A stretch of 64,000 nt of DNA from NCBI GenBank assembly GCA_932294295.1, contig OW028584.1, positions 23,281,638 through 23,345,637 on the forward strand, read 5' to 3'. Positions 48,064 to 61,214 of the stretch are shown here, in pieces. This DNA is from Alitta virens. Taxonomy: Eukaryota; Annelida; Polychaeta; Phyllodocida; Nereididae. Position numbers and translations under genes: made by a program. The notes beneath the pieces are model-generated. The model was not told the DNA's origin. It ran no database searches and worked only from the letters and a program-made list of their open reading frames with translations. Numbering within the stretch: the first letter of the stretch is position 1; each line of letters begins with the position of its first letter.

Positions 48064-48265
48064 CTGTGCTAGGAGCAATCACTTTCTAATAAGATTCAGA
48101 GAACTGTTCTGCCTCTTGAAGTCCTTGGGAAACATATTGAACCCAGGGTCAACACCCACAGTCTGAATCCATAGACCACTTACCATCCTCACTTGTACTA
48201 AAAAAATTTCACACATATCACAATTTCACACATTTCACAATTTCTCTAAAATAAGAAAAATATAC

Positions 48266-48387
48266 TGTCAGAAGTGGGATTTGAACCCACGCCCACATTC
48301 GTGGACCAGAACACCCACAACACCTGTAAATTCAGGTAAGGTTCAACACCTTGAGTCTGGTGCCTTAGACCACTCGGCCATCCTGAC
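48266..48387 (-). tRNA. tRNA-Leu(CAA) copy 36
   Basis: G26 to A; long unit with CTGGATGGTG spacer change. Confidence 0.92.
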
Positions 48388-48831
48388 CTGTGCTAGGAGC
48401 AATCCCTTTCTAATGGGATTCGAGAACTGCTCTGCCCTTGGAAGTCCTTGGGGTATATATTGACAAAACATTGTCTTGCCCTTGAAAGTCCTGCACCTCC
48501 TCATTTCGAGGGTGGTAACACTGGATGGTGACCTTGAGGTTAACACATCACTTATTATAACACCACTGATTATACTCACTTCTCCAAATTGTTCAAGTTC
48601 ATGTCATTTAGTACTGCTTCCTTTCATACATATTCAAGTGACTTTGAGTGTGTATTTAACAAATTATATGATATGGTATCTGAATCATCATTACATTCTA
48701 GAGTAGCAGTGACTTTAAATTTTTACTTTTGCCACCAATGGGCTACACAACAACTTTTCCAAGTCCAATTTCACACATATCACAATTTCACACATTTCAC
48801 AATTTCTCTAAAATAATATGAAAAAATATAT

Positions 48832-48953
48832 TGTCAGAAGTGGAATTTGAACCCACGCCCACATTCGTGGACCAGAACACCCACAACACCTGTAAATTCA
48901 GGTAAGGTTCAACACCTTGAGTCTGGCGCCTTAGACCACTCGGCCATCCTGAC
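48832..48953 (-). tRNA. tRNA-Leu(CAA) copy 37, B-box variant
   Basis: C61 to T; second of a long-long pair. Confidence 0.85.
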
Positions 48954-49397
48954 CTGTGCTAGGAGCAATCCCTTTCTAATGGGATTCGAGAACTGCTCTG
49001 CCCTTGGAAGTCCTTGGGGTATATATTGACAAAACATTGTCTTGCCCTTGAAAGTCCTGCACCTCCTCATTTCGAGGGTGGTAACACTGGGTGGTGACCT
49101 TGAGGTTAACACATCACTTATTATAACACCACTGATTATACTCACTTCTCCAAATTGTTCAAGTTCATGTCATTTAGTACTGCTTCCTTGCATACATATT
49201 CAAGTGACTTTGAGTGTGTATTTAACAAATTATATGATATGGTATCTGAATCATCATTACATTCTAGAGTAGCAGTGACTTTAAATTTTTACTTTTGCCA
49301 CCAATGGGCTACACAACAACTTTTCCAAGTCCAATTTCACACATATCACAATTTCACACATTTCACAATTTCTCTAAAATAATATGAAAAAATATAT

Positions 49398-49519
49398 TGT
49401 CAGAAGTGGGATTTGAACCCACGCCCACATTCGTGGACCAGAACACCCACAACACCTGTAAATTCAGGTAAGGTTCAACACCTTGAGTCTGGCGCCTTAG
49501 ACCACTCGGCCATCCTGAC
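49398..49519 (-). tRNA. tRNA-Leu(CAA) copy 38
   Basis: Consensus sequence; short unit, 324 bp. Confidence 0.95.
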
Positions 49520-49721
49520 CTGTGCTAGGAGCAATCACTTTCTAATAAGATTCGGAGAACTGTTCTGCCTCTTGAAGTCCTTGGGGTACATATTGAACCC
49601 AGGGTCAACACCCACAGTCTGAATCCATAGACCACTTACCATCCTCACTTGTACTAAAAAAAATTCACACATATCACAATTTCACACATTTCACAATTTC
49701 TCTAAAATAAGAAAAATATAC

Positions 49722-49843
49722 TGTCAGAAGTAGGATTTGAACCCACGCCCACATTCGTGGACCAGAACACCCACAACACCTGTAAATTCAGGTAAGGTTC
49801 AACACCTTGAGTCTGGCGCCTTAGACCACTCGGCCATCCTGAC
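49722..49843 (-). tRNA. tRNA-Leu(CAA) copy 39
   Basis: C63 to T gives a G-U pair in the T stem; long unit. Confidence 0.9.
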
Positions 49844-50287
49844 CTGTGCTAGGAGCAATCCCTTTCTAATGGGATTCGAGAACTGCTCTGCCCTTGGAAG
49901 TCCTTGGGGTATATATTGACAAAACATTGTCTTGCCCTTGAAAGTCCTGCACCTCCTCATTTCGAGGGTGGTAACACTGGGTGGTGACCTTGAGGTTAAC
50001 ACATCACTTATTATAACACCACTGATTATACTCACTTCTCCAAATTGTTCAAGTTCATGTCATTTAGTACTGCTTCCTTGCATACATATTCAAGTGACTT
50101 TGAGTGTGTATTTAACAAATTATATGATATGGTATCTGAATCATCATTACATTCTAGAGTAGCAGTGACTTTAAATTTTTACTTTTGCCACCAATGGGCT
50201 ACACAACAACTTTTCCAAGTCCAATTTCACACATATCACAATTTCACACATTTCACAATTTCTCTAAAATAATATGAAAAAATATAT

Positions 50288-50409
50288 TGTCAGAAGTGGG
50301 ATTTGAACCCACGCCCACATTCGTGGACCAGAACACCCACAACACCTGTAAATTCAGGTAAGGTTCAACACCTTGAGTCTGGCGCCTTAGACCACTCGGC
50401 CATCCTGAC
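50288..50409 (-). tRNA. tRNA-Leu(CAA) copy 40
   Basis: Consensus sequence; short unit, 324 bp. Confidence 0.95.
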
Positions 50410-50611
50410 CTGTGCTAGGAGCAATCACTTTCTAATAAGATTCGGAGAACTGTTCTGCCTCTTGAAGTCCTTGGGGTACATATTGAACCCAGGGTCAACA
50501 CCCACAGTCTGAATCCATAGACCACTTACCATCCTCACTTGTACTAAAAAAAATTCACACATATCACAATTTCACACATTTCACAATTTCTCTAAAATAA
50601 GAAAAATATAC

Positions 50612-50733
50612 TGTCAGAAGTGGGATTTGAACCCACGCCCACATTCGTGGACCAGAACACCCACAACACCTGTAAATTCAGGTACGGTTCAACACCTTGA
50701 GTCTGGCGCCTTAGACCACTCGGCCATCCTGAC
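50612..50733 (-). tRNA. tRNA-Leu(CAA) copy 41
   Basis: One change inside the intron only (GTACGG for GTAAGG on the plus strand); long unit. Confidence 0.94.
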
Positions 50734-51177
50734 CTGTGCTAGGAGCAATCCCTTTCTAATGGGATTCGAGAACTGCTCTGCCCTTGGAAGTCCTTGGGGT
50801 ATATATTGACAAAACATTGTCTTGCCCTTGAAAGTCCTGCACCTCCTCATTTCGAGGGTGGTAACACTGGGTGGTGACCTTGAGGTTAACACATCACTTA
50901 TTATAACACCACTGATTATACTCACTTCTCCAAATTGTTCAAGTTCATGTCATTTAGTACTGCTTCCTTGCATACATATTCAAGTGACTTTGAGTGTGTA
51001 TTTAACAAATTATATGATATGGTATCTGAATCATCATTACATTCTAGAGTAGCAGTGACTTTAAATTTTTACTTTTGCCACCAATGGGCTACACAACAAC
51101 TTTTCCAAGTCCAATTTCACACATATCACAATTTCACACATTTCACAATTTCTCTAAAATAATATGAAAAAATATAT

Positions 51178-51299
51178 TGTCAGAAGTGGGATTTGAACCC
51201 ACGCCCACATTCGTGGACCAGAACACCCACAACACCTGTAAATTCAGGTAAGGTTCAACACCTTGAGTCTGGCGCCTTAGACCACTCGGCCATCCTGAC
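51178..51299 (-). tRNA. tRNA-Leu(CAA) copy 42
   Basis: Consensus sequence; short unit, opens the second four-gene block. Confidence 0.95.
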
Positions 51300-51504
51300 C
51301 TGTGCTAGGAGCAATCACTTTCTAATAAGATTCGGAGAACTGCTCTGCCTCTTGAAGTCCTTGGGGTACATATTGAACCCAGGGTCAACACCCACAGTCT
51401 GAATCCATAGACCACTTACCATCCTCACTTGTACTAAAAAAATTTCATACATATCACAATTTCACACATTTAACAATTTCTCTAAAATAATATGAAATAT
51501 ATAT

Positions 51505-51626
51505 TGTCAGAAGTGGGATTTGAACCCACGCCCACATTCGTGGACCAGAACACCCACAACACCTGTAAATTCAGGTAAGGTTCAACACCTTGAGTCTGGC
51601 GCCTTAGACCACTCGGCCATCCTGAC
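51505..51626 (-). tRNA. tRNA-Leu(CAA) copy 43
   Basis: Consensus gene, weak terminator; long unit, counterpart of copy 32. Confidence 0.93.
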
Positions 51627-52070
51627 CTGTGCTAGGAGCAATCCCTTTCTAATGGGATTCGAGAACTGCTCTGCCCTTGGAAGTCCTGGGGGTATATATT
51701 GACAAAACATTGTCTTGCCCTTGAAAGTCCTGCACCTCCTCATTTCGAGGGTGGTAACACTGGGTGGTGACCTTGAGGTTAACACATCACTTATTATAAC
51801 ACCACTGATTATACTCACTTCTCCAAATTGTTCAAGTTCATGTCATTTAGTACTGCTTCCTTGCATACATATTCAAGTGACTTTGAGTGTGTATTTAACA
51901 AATTATATGATATGGTATCTGAATCATCATTACATTCTAGAGTAGCAGTGACTTTAAATTTTTACTTTTGCCACCAATGGGCTACACAACAACTTTTCCA
52001 AGTCCAATTTCACACATATCACAATTTCACACATTTCACAATTTCTCTAAAATAATATGAAAAAATATAT

Positions 52071-52192
52071 TGTCAGAAGTGGGATTTGAACCCACGCCCA
52101 CATTCGTGGACCAGAACACCCACAACACCTGTAAATTCAGGTAAGGTTCAACACCTTGAGTCTGGCGCCTTAGACCACTCGGCCATCCTGAC
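52071..52192 (-). tRNA. tRNA-Leu(CAA) copy 44
   Basis: Consensus sequence; counterpart of copy 33 but with G49 intact. Confidence 0.95.
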
Positions 52193-52397
52193 CTGTGCTA
52201 GGAGCAATCACTTTCTAATAAGATTCGGAGAACTGCTCTGCCTCTTGAAGTCCTTGGAGTACAGATTGAACCCAGGGTCAACACCCACAGTCTGAATCCA
52301 TAGACCACTTACCATCCTCACTTGTACTAAAAAAATTTCATACATATCACAATTTCACACATTTCACAATTTCTCTAAAATAATATGAAATATATAT

Positions 52398-52519
52398 TGT
52401 CAGAAGTTGGATTTGAACCCACGCCCACATTCGTGGACCAGAACACCCACAACACCTGTAAATTCAGGTAAGGTTCAACACCTTGAGTCTGGAGCCTTAG
52501 ACCACTCGGCCATCCTGAC
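52398..52519 (-). tRNA. tRNA-Leu(CAA) copy 45, decayed lineage
   Basis: Same C63-A and G26-T pair of changes and weak terminator as copy 34; long unit. Confidence 0.82.
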
Positions 52520-52963
52520 CTGTGCTAGGAGCAATCCCTTTCTAATGGGATTCGAGAACTGCTCTGCCCTTGGAAGTCCTTGGGGTATATATTGACAAAA
52601 CACTGTCTTGCCCTTGAAAGTCCTGCACCTCCTCATTTCGAGGGTGGTAACACTGGGTGGTGACTTTGAGGTTAACACATCACTTATTATAACACCACTG
52701 ATTATACTCACTTCTCCAAATTGTTCAAGTTCATGTCATTTAGTACTGCTTCCTTGCATACATATTCAAGTGACTTTGAGTGTGTATTTAACAAATTATA
52801 TGATATGGTATCTGAATCATCATTACATTCTAGAGTAGCAGTGACTTTAAATTTTTACTTTTGCCACCAATGGGCTACACAACAACTTTTCCAAGTCCAA
52901 TTTCACACATATCACAATTTCACACATTTCACAATTTCTCTAAAATAATATGAAAAAATATAT

Positions 52964-53085
52964 TGTCAGAAGTGGGATTTGAACCCACGCCCACATTCGT
53001 GGACCAGAACACCCACAACACCTGTAAATTCAGGTAAGGTTCAACACCTTGAGTCTGGCGCCTTAGACCACTCGGCCATCCTGAC
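52964..53085 (-). tRNA. tRNA-Leu(CAA) copy 46
   Basis: Consensus sequence; short unit, opens the third four-gene block. Confidence 0.95.
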
Positions 53086-53290
53086 CTGTGCTAGGAGCAA
53101 TCACTTTCTAATAAGATTCGGAGAACTGCTCTGCCTCTTGAAGTCCTTGGGGTACATATTGAACCCAGGGTCAACACCCACAGTCTGAATCCATAGACCA
53201 CTTACCATCCTCACTTGTACTAAAAAAATTTCATACATATCACAATTTCACACATTTAACAATTTCTCTAAAATAATATGAAATATATAT

Positions 53291-53412
53291 TGTCAGAAGT
53301 GGGATTTGAACCCACGCCCACATTCGTGGACCAGAACACCCACAACACCTGTAAATTCAGGTAAGGTTCAACACCTTGAGTCTGGCGCCTTAGACCACTC
53401 GGCCATCCTGAC
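53291..53412 (-). tRNA. tRNA-Leu(CAA) copy 47
   Basis: Consensus gene, weak terminator; counterpart of copies 32 and 43. Confidence 0.93.
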
Positions 53413-53856
53413 CTGTGCTAGGAGCAATCCCTTTCTAATGGGATTCGAGAACTGCTCTGCCCTTGGAAGTCCTGGGGGTATATATTGACAAAACATTGTC
53501 TTGCCCTTGAAAGTCCTGCACCTCCTCATTTCGAGGGTGGTAACACTGGGTGGTGACCTTGAGGTTAACACATCACTTATTATAACACCACTGATTATAC
53601 TCACTTCTCCAAATTGTTCAAGTTCATGTCATTTAGTACTGCTTCCTTGCATACATATTCAAGTGACTTTGAGTGTGTATTTAACAAATTATATGATATG
53701 GTATCTGAATCATCATTACATTCTAGAGTAGCAGTGACTTTAAATTTTTACTTTTGCCACCAATGGGCTACACAACAACTTTTCCAAGTCCAATTTCACA
53801 CATATCACAATTTCACACATTTCACAATTTCTCTAAAATAATATGAAAAAATATAT

Positions 53857-53978
53857 TGTCAGAAGTGGGATTTGAACCCACGCCCACATTCGTGGACCAG
53901 AACACCCACAACACCTGTAAATTCAGGTAAGGTTCAACACCTTGAGTCTGGCGCCTTAGACCACTCGGCCATCCTGAC
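53857..53978 (-). tRNA. tRNA-Leu(CAA) copy 48
   Basis: Consensus sequence; short unit. Confidence 0.95.
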
Positions 53979-54183
53979 CTGTGCTAGGAGCAATCACTTT
54001 CTAATAAGATTCGGAGAACTGCTCTGCCTCTTGAAGTCCTTGGAGTACAGATTGAACCCAGGGTCAACACCCACAGTCTGAATCCATAGACCACTTACCA
54101 TCCTCACTTGTACTAAAAAAATTTCATACATATCACAATTTCACACATTTCACAATTTCTCTAAAATAATATGAAATATATAT

Positions 54184-54305
54184 TGTCAGAAGTTGGATTT
54201 GAACCCACGCCCACATTTGTGGACCAGAACACCCACAACACCTGTAAATTCAGGTAAGGTTCAACACCTTGAGTCTGGAGCCTTAGACCACTCGGCCATC
54301 CTGAC
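54184..54305 (-). tRNA. tRNA-Leu(CAA) copy 49, decayed lineage
   Basis: C63-A and G26-T as in copies 34 and 45, plus a variable-loop change; weak terminator. Confidence 0.82.
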
Positions 54306-54749
54306 CTGTGCTAGGAGCAATCCCTTTCTAATGGGATTCGAGAACTGCTCTGCCCTTGGAAGTCCTTGGGGTATATATTGACAAAACACTGTCTTGCCCT
54401 TGAAAGTCCTGCACCTCCTCATTTCGAGGGTGGTAACACTGGGTGGTGACTTTGAGGTTAACACATCACTTATTATAACACCACTGATTATACTCACTTC
54501 TCCAAATTGTTCAAGTTCATGTCATTTAGTACTGCTTCCTTGCATACATATTCAAGTGACTTTGAGTGTGTATTTAACAAATTATATGATATGGTATCTG
54601 AATCATCATTACATTCTAGAGTAGCAGTGACTTTAAATTTTTACTTTTGCCACCAATGGGCTACACAACAACTTTTCCAAGTCCAATTTCACACATATCA
54701 CAATTTCACACATTTCACAATTTCTCTAAAATAATATGAAAAAATATAT

Positions 54750-54871
54750 TGTCAGAAGTGGGATTTGAACCCACGCCCACATTCGTGGACCAGAACACCC
54801 ACAACACCTGTAAATTCAGGTAAGGTTCAACACCTTGAGTCTGGCGCCTTAGACCACTCGGCCATCCTGAC
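54750..54871 (-). tRNA. tRNA-Leu(CAA) copy 50
   Basis: Consensus sequence; short unit, 324 bp. Confidence 0.95.
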
Positions 54872-55073
54872 CTGTGCTAGGAGCAATCACTTTCTAATAA
54901 GATTCGGAGAACTGTTCTGCCTCTTGAAGTCCTTGGGGTACATATTGAACCCAGGGTCAACACCCACAGTCTGAATCCATAGACCACTTACCATCCTCAC
55001 TTGTACTAAAAAAATTTCACACATATCACAATTTCACACATTTCACAATTTCTCTAAAATAAGAAAAATATAC

Positions 55074-55195
55074 TGTCAGAAGTGGGATTTGAACCCACGC
55101 CCACATTCGTGGACCAGAACACCCACAACACCTGTAAATTCAGGTAAGGTTCAACACCTTGAGTCTGGCGCCTTAGACCACTCGGCCATCCTGAC
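55074..55195 (-). tRNA. tRNA-Leu(CAA) copy 51
   Basis: Consensus sequence; long unit. Confidence 0.95.
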
Positions 55196-55639
55196 CTGTG
55201 CTAGGAGCAATCCCTTTCTAATGGGATTCGAGAACTGCTCTGCCCTTGGAAGTCCTTGGGGTATATATTGACAAAACATTGTCTTGCCCTTGAAAGTCCT
55301 GCACCTCCTCATTTCGAGGGTGGTAACACTGGGTGGTGACCTTGAGGTTAACACATCACTTATTATAACACCACTGATTATACTCACTTCTCCAAATTGT
55401 TCAAGTTCATGTCATTTAGTACTGCTTCCTTGCATACATATTCAAGTGACTTTGAGTGTGTATTTAACAAATTATATGATATGGTATCTGAATCATCATT
55501 ACATTCTAGAGTAGCAGTGACTTTAAATTTTTACTTTTGCCACCAATGGGCTACACAACAACTTTTCCAAGTCCAATTTCACACATATCACAATTTCACA
55601 CATTTCACAATTTCTCTAAAATAATATGAAAAAATATAT

Positions 55640-55761
55640 TGTCAGAAGTGGGATTTGAACCCACGCCCACATTCGTGGACCAGAACACCCACAACACCTG
55701 TAAATTCAGGTAAGGTTCAACACCTTGAGTCTGGCGCCTTAGACCACTCGGCCATCCTGAC
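55640..55761 (-). tRNA. tRNA-Leu(CAA) copy 52
   Basis: Consensus gene; the 5' flank reads GTGCAAGG instead of GTGCTAGG; short unit. Confidence 0.95.
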
Positions 55762-55966
55762 CTGTGCAAGGAGCAATCACTTTCTAATAAGATTCGGAGA
55801 ACTGCTCTGCCTCTTGAAGTCCTTGGAGTACATATTGAACCCAGGGTCAACACCCACAGTCTGAATCCATAGACCACTTACCATCCTCACTTGTACTAAA
55901 AAAATTTAATACATATCACAATTTCACACATTTCACAATTTCTCTAAAATAATATGAAATATATAT

Positions 55967-56088
55967 TGTCAGAAGTGGGATTTGAACCCACGCCCACATT
56001 CGTGGACCAGAACACCCACAACACCTGTAAATTCAGGTAAGGTTCAACACCTTGAGTCTGGAGCCTTAGACCACTCGGCCATCCTGAC
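55967..56088 (-). tRNA. tRNA-Leu(CAA) copy 53
   Basis: G26 to T and weak terminator, T stem intact; long unit. Confidence 0.88.
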
Positions 56089-56532
56089 CTGTGCTAGGAG
56101 CAATCCCTTTCTAATGGGATTCGAGAACTGCTCTGCCCTTGGAAGTCCTTGGGGTATATATTGACAAAACATTGTCTTGCCCTTGAAAGTCCTGCACCTC
56201 CTCATTTCGAGGGTGGTAACACTGGGTGGTGACCTTGAGGTTAACACATCACTTATTATAACACCACTGATTATGCTCACTTCTCCAAATTGTTCAAGTT
56301 CATGTCATTTAGTACTGCTTCCTTGCATACATATTCAAGTGACTTTGAGTGTGTATTTAACAAATTATATGATATGGTATCTGAATCATCATTACATTCT
56401 AGAGTAGCAGTGACTTTAAATTTTTACTTTTGCCACCAATGGGCTACACAACAACTTTTCCAAGTCCAATTTCACACATATCACAATTTCACACATTTCA
56501 CAATTTCTCTAAAATAATATGAAAAAATATAT

Positions 56533-56654
56533 TGTCAGAAGTGGGATTTGAACCCACGCCCACATTCGTGGACCAGAACACCCACAACACCTGTAAATTC
56601 AGGTAAGGTTCAACACCTTGAGTCTGGCGCCTTAGACCACTCGGCCATCCTGAC
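56533..56654 (-). tRNA. tRNA-Leu(CAA) copy 54
   Basis: Consensus sequence; short unit with CTAATATGATTC flank as in copy 12. Confidence 0.95.
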
Positions 56655-56856
56655 CTGTGCTAGGAGCAATCACTTTCTAATATGATTCGGAGAACTGTTC
56701 TGCCTCTTGAAGTCCTTGGGGTACATATTGAACCCAGGGTCAACACCCACAGTCTGAATCCATAGACCACTTACCATCCTCACTTGTACTAAAAAAATTT
56801 CACACATATCACAATTTCACACATTTCACAATTTCTCTAAAATAAGAAAAATATAC

Positions 56857-56978
56857 TGTCAGAAGTGGGATTTGAACCCACGCCCACATTCGTGGACCAG
56901 AACACCCACAACACCTGTAAATTCAGGTAAGGTTCAACACCTTGAGTCTGGCGCCTTAGACCACTCGGCCATCCTGAC
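56857..56978 (-). tRNA. tRNA-Leu(CAA) copy 55
   Basis: Consensus sequence; long unit. Confidence 0.95.
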
Positions 56979-57422
56979 CTGTGCTAGGAGCAATCCCTTT
57001 CTAATGGGATTCGAGAACTGCTCTGCCCTTGGAAGTCCTTGGGGTATATATTGACAAAACATTGTCTTGCCCTTGAAAGTCCTGCACCTCCTCATTTCGA
57101 GGGTGGTAACACTGGGTGGTGACCTTGAGGTTAACACATCACTTATTATAACACCACTGATTATACTCACTTCTCCAAATTGTTCAAGTTCATGTCATTT
57201 AGTACTGCTTCCTTGCATACATATTCAAGTGACTTTGAGTGTGTATTTAACAAATTATATGATATGGTATCTGAATCATCATTACATTCTAGAGTAGCAG
57301 TGACTTTAAATTTTTACTTTTGCCACCAATGGGCTACACAACAACTTTTCCAAGTCCAATTTCACACATATCACAATTTCACACATTTCACAATTTCTCT
57401 AAAATAATATGAAAAAATATAT

Positions 57423-57544
57423 TGTCAGAAGTGGAATTTGAACCCACGCCCACATTCGTGGACCAGAACACCCACAACACCTGTAAATTCAGGTAAGGTT
57501 CAACACCTTGAGTCTGGCGCCTTAGACCACTCGGCCATCCTGAC
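57423..57544 (-). tRNA. tRNA-Leu(CAA) copy 56, B-box variant
   Basis: C61 to T; second of a long-long pair, spacer with GTGACTTTGAGG. Confidence 0.85.
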
Positions 57545-57988
57545 CTGTGCTAGGAGCAATCCCTTTCTAATGGGATTCGAGAACTGCTCTGCCCTAGGAA
57601 GTCCTTGGGGTATATATTGACAAAACATTGTCTTGCCCTTGAAAGTCCTGCACCTCCTCATTTCGAGGGTGGTAACACTGGGTGGTGACTTTGAGGTTAA
57701 CACATCACTTATTATAACACCACTGATTATACTCACTTCTCCAAATTGTTCAAGTTCATGTCATTTAGTACTGCTTCCTTGCATACATATTCAAGTGACT
57801 TTGAGTGTGTATTTAACAAATTATATGATATGGTATCTGAATCATCATTACATTCTAGAGTAGCAGTGACTTTAAATTTTTACTTTTGCCACCAATGGGC
57901 TACACAACAACTTTTCCAAGTCCAATTTCACACATATCACAATTTCACACATTTCACAATTTCTCTAAAATAATATGAAAAAATATAT

Positions 57989-58110
57989 TGTCAGAAGTGG
58001 GATTTGAACCCACGCCCACATTCGTGGACCAGAACACCCACAACACCTGTAAATTCAGGTAAGGTTCAACACCTTGAGTCTGGCGCCTTAGACCACTCGG
58101 CCATCCTGAC
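57989..58110 (-). tRNA. tRNA-Leu(CAA) copy 57
   Basis: Consensus sequence; 328-bp short unit with AGGACCAATC, counterpart of copy 7. Confidence 0.95.
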
Positions 58111-58316
58111 CTGTGCTAGGACCAATCACTTTCTAATAAGATTCGGAGAACTGCTCTGCCTCTTGAAGTCCTTGGGGTACATATTGAACCCAGGGTCAAC
58201 ACCCACAGTCTGAATCCATAGACCACTTACCATCCTCACTTGTACTAAAAAATTTTCACACATATCACAATTTCACACATTTCACAATTTCTCTAAAATA
58301 ATATGAAAAAATATAT

Positions 58317-58438
58317 TGTCAGAAGTGGGATTTGAACCCACGCCCACATTCGTGGACCAGAACACCCACAACACCTGTAAATTCAGGTAAGGTTCAACAC
58401 CTTGAGTCTGGCGCCTTAGACCACTCGGCCATCCTGAC
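58317..58438 (-). tRNA. tRNA-Leu(CAA) copy 58
   Basis: Consensus sequence; long unit. Confidence 0.95.
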
Positions 58439-58882
58439 CTGTGCTAGGAGCAATCCCTTTCTAATGGGATTCGAGAACTGCTCTGCCCTTGGAAGTCCTT
58501 GGGGTATATATTGACAAAACATTGTCTTGCCCTTGAAAGTCCTGCACCTCCTCATTTCGAGGGTGGTAACACTGGGTGGTGACCTTGAGGTTAACACATC
58601 ACTTATTATAACACCACTGATTATACTCACTTCTCCAAATTGTTCAAGTTCATGTCATTTAGTACTGCTTCCTTGCATACATATTCAAGTGACTTTGAGT
58701 GTGTATTTAACAAATTATATGATATGGTATCTGAATCATCATTACATTCTAGAGTAGCAGTGACTTTAAATTTTTACTTTTGCCACCAATGGGCTACACA
58801 ACAACTTTTCCAAGTCCAATTTCACACATATCACAATTTCACACACTTCACAATTTCTCTAAAATAATATGAAAAAATATAT

Positions 58883-59004
58883 TGTCAGAAGTGGGATTTG
58901 AACCCACGCCCACATTCATGGACCAGAACACCCACAACACCTGTAAATTCAGGTAAGGTTCAACACCTTGAGTCTGGCGCCTTAGACCACTCGGCCATCC
59001 TGAC
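58883..59004 (-). tRNA. tRNA-Leu(CAA) copy 59
   Basis: One C to T in the variable stem leaves a wobble pair; short unit. Confidence 0.9.
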
Positions 59005-59206
59005 CTGTGCTAGGAGCAATCACTTTCTAATAAGATTCGGAGAACTGTTCTGCCTCTTGAAGTCCTTGGGGTACATATTGAACCCAGGGTCAACACCCAC
59101 AGTCTGAATCCATAGACCACTTACCATCCTCACTTGTACTAAAAAAATTTCACACATATCACAATTTCACACATTTCACAATTTCTCTAAAATAAGAAAA
59201 ATATAC

Positions 59207-59328
59207 TGTCAGAAGTGGGATTTGAACCCACGCCCACATTCGTGGACCAGAACACCCACAACACCTGTAAATTCAGGTAAGGTTCAACACCTTGAGTCTG
59301 GCGCCTTAGACCACTCGGCCATCCTGAC
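59207..59328 (-). tRNA. tRNA-Leu(CAA) copy 60
   Basis: Consensus sequence; 549-bp long unit, counterpart of copy 10. Confidence 0.95.
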
Positions 59329-59755
59329 CTGTGCTAGGAGCAATCCCTTTCTAATGGGATTCGAGAACTGCTCTGCCCTTGGAAGTCCTTGGGGTATATA
59401 TTGACAAAACATTGTCTTGCCCTTGAAAGTCCTGCACCTCCTCATTTCGAGGGTGGTAACACTGGGTGGTGACCTTGAGGTTAACACATCACTTATTATA
59501 ACACCACTGATTATACTCACTTCTCCAAATTGTTCAAGTTCATGTCATTTAGTACTGCTTCCTTGCATACATATTCAAGTGACTTTGAGTGTGTATTTAA
59601 CAAATTATATGATATGGTATCTGAATCATCATTACATTCTAGAGTAGCAGTGACTTTAAATTTTTACTTTTGCCACCAATGGGCTACACAACAACTTTTC
59701 CAAGTCCAATTTCACACATATCACAATTTCTCTAAAATAATATGAAAAAATATAT

Positions 59756-59877
59756 TGTCAGAAGTGGAATTTGAACCCACGCCCACATTCGTGGACCAGA
59801 ACACCCACAACACCTGTAAATTCAGGTAAGGTTCAACACCTTGAGTCTGGCGCCTTAGACCACTCGGCCATCCTGAC
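59756..59877 (-). tRNA. tRNA-Leu(CAA) copy 61, B-box variant
   Basis: C61 to T; second of a long-long pair. Confidence 0.85.
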
Positions 59878-60321
59878 CTGTGCTAGGAGCAATCCCTTTC
59901 TAATGGGATTCGAGAACTGCTCTGCCCTTGGAAGTCCTTGGGGTATATATTGACAAAACATTGTCTTGCCCTTGAAAGTCCTGCACCTCCTCATTTCGAG
60001 GGTGGTAACACTGGGTGGTGACCTTGAGGTTAACACATCACTTATTATAACACCACTGATTATACTCACTTCTCCAAATTGTTCAAGTTCATGTCATTTA
60101 GTACTGCTTCCTTGCATACATATTCAAGTGACTTTGAGTGTGTATTTAACAAATTATATGATATGGTATCTGAATCATCATTACATTCTAGAGTAGCAGT
60201 GACTTTAAATTTTTACTTTTGCCACCAATGGGCTACACAACAACTTTTCCAAGTCCAATTTCACACATATCACAATTTCACACACTTCACAATTTCTCTA
60301 AAATAATATGAAAAAATATAT

Positions 60322-60443
60322 TGTCAGAAGTGGGATTTGAACCCACGCCCACATTCGTGGACCAGAACACCCACAACACCTGTAAATTCAGGTAAGGTTC
60401 AACACCTTGAGTCTGGCGCCTTAGACCACTCGGCCATCCTGAC
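60322..60443 (-). tRNA. tRNA-Leu(CAA) copy 62
   Basis: Consensus sequence; short unit with CTAATATGATTC flank. Confidence 0.95.
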
Positions 60444-60648
60444 CTGTGCTAGGAGCAATCACTTTCTAATATGATTCGGAGAACTGTTCTGCCTCTTGAA
60501 GTCCTTGGGGTACATATTGAACCCAGGGTCAACACCCACAGTCTGAATCCATAGACCACTTACCATCCTCACTTGTACTAAAACAATTTCACACATATCA
60601 CAATTTCACACATTTCACAATTTCTCTAAAATAATATGAAAAATATAT

Positions 60649-60770
60649 TGTCAGAAGTGGGATTTGAACCCACGCCCACATTCGTGGACCAGAACACCCA
60701 CAACACCTGTAAATTCAGGTAAGGTTCAACACCTTGAGTCTGGCGCCTTAGACCACTCGGCCATCCTGAC
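60649..60770 (-). tRNA. tRNA-Leu(CAA) copy 63
   Basis: Consensus sequence; long unit with ACAATGTCTTG spacer change shared with copies 65 and 67. Confidence 0.95.
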
Positions 60771-61214
60771 CTGTGCTAGGAGCAATCCCTTTCTAATGGG
60801 ATTCGAGAACTGCTCTGCCCTTGGAAGTCCTTGGGGTATATATTGACAAAACAATGTCTTGCCCTTGAAAGTCCTGCACCTCCTCATTTCGAGGGTGGTA
60901 ACACTGGGTGGTGACCTTGAGGTTAACACATCACTTATTATAACACCACTGATTATACTCACTTCTCCAAATTGTTCAAGTTCATGTCATTTAGTACTGC
61001 TTCCTTGCATACATATTCAAGTGACTTTGAGTGTGTATTTAACAAATTATATGATATGGTATCTGAATCATCATTACATTCTAGAGTAGCAGTGACTTTA
61101 AATTTTTACTTTTGCCACCAATGGGCTACACAACAACTTTTCCAAGTCCAATTTCACACATATCACAATTTCACACATTTCACAATTTCTCTAAAATAAT
61201 ATGAAAAAATATAT

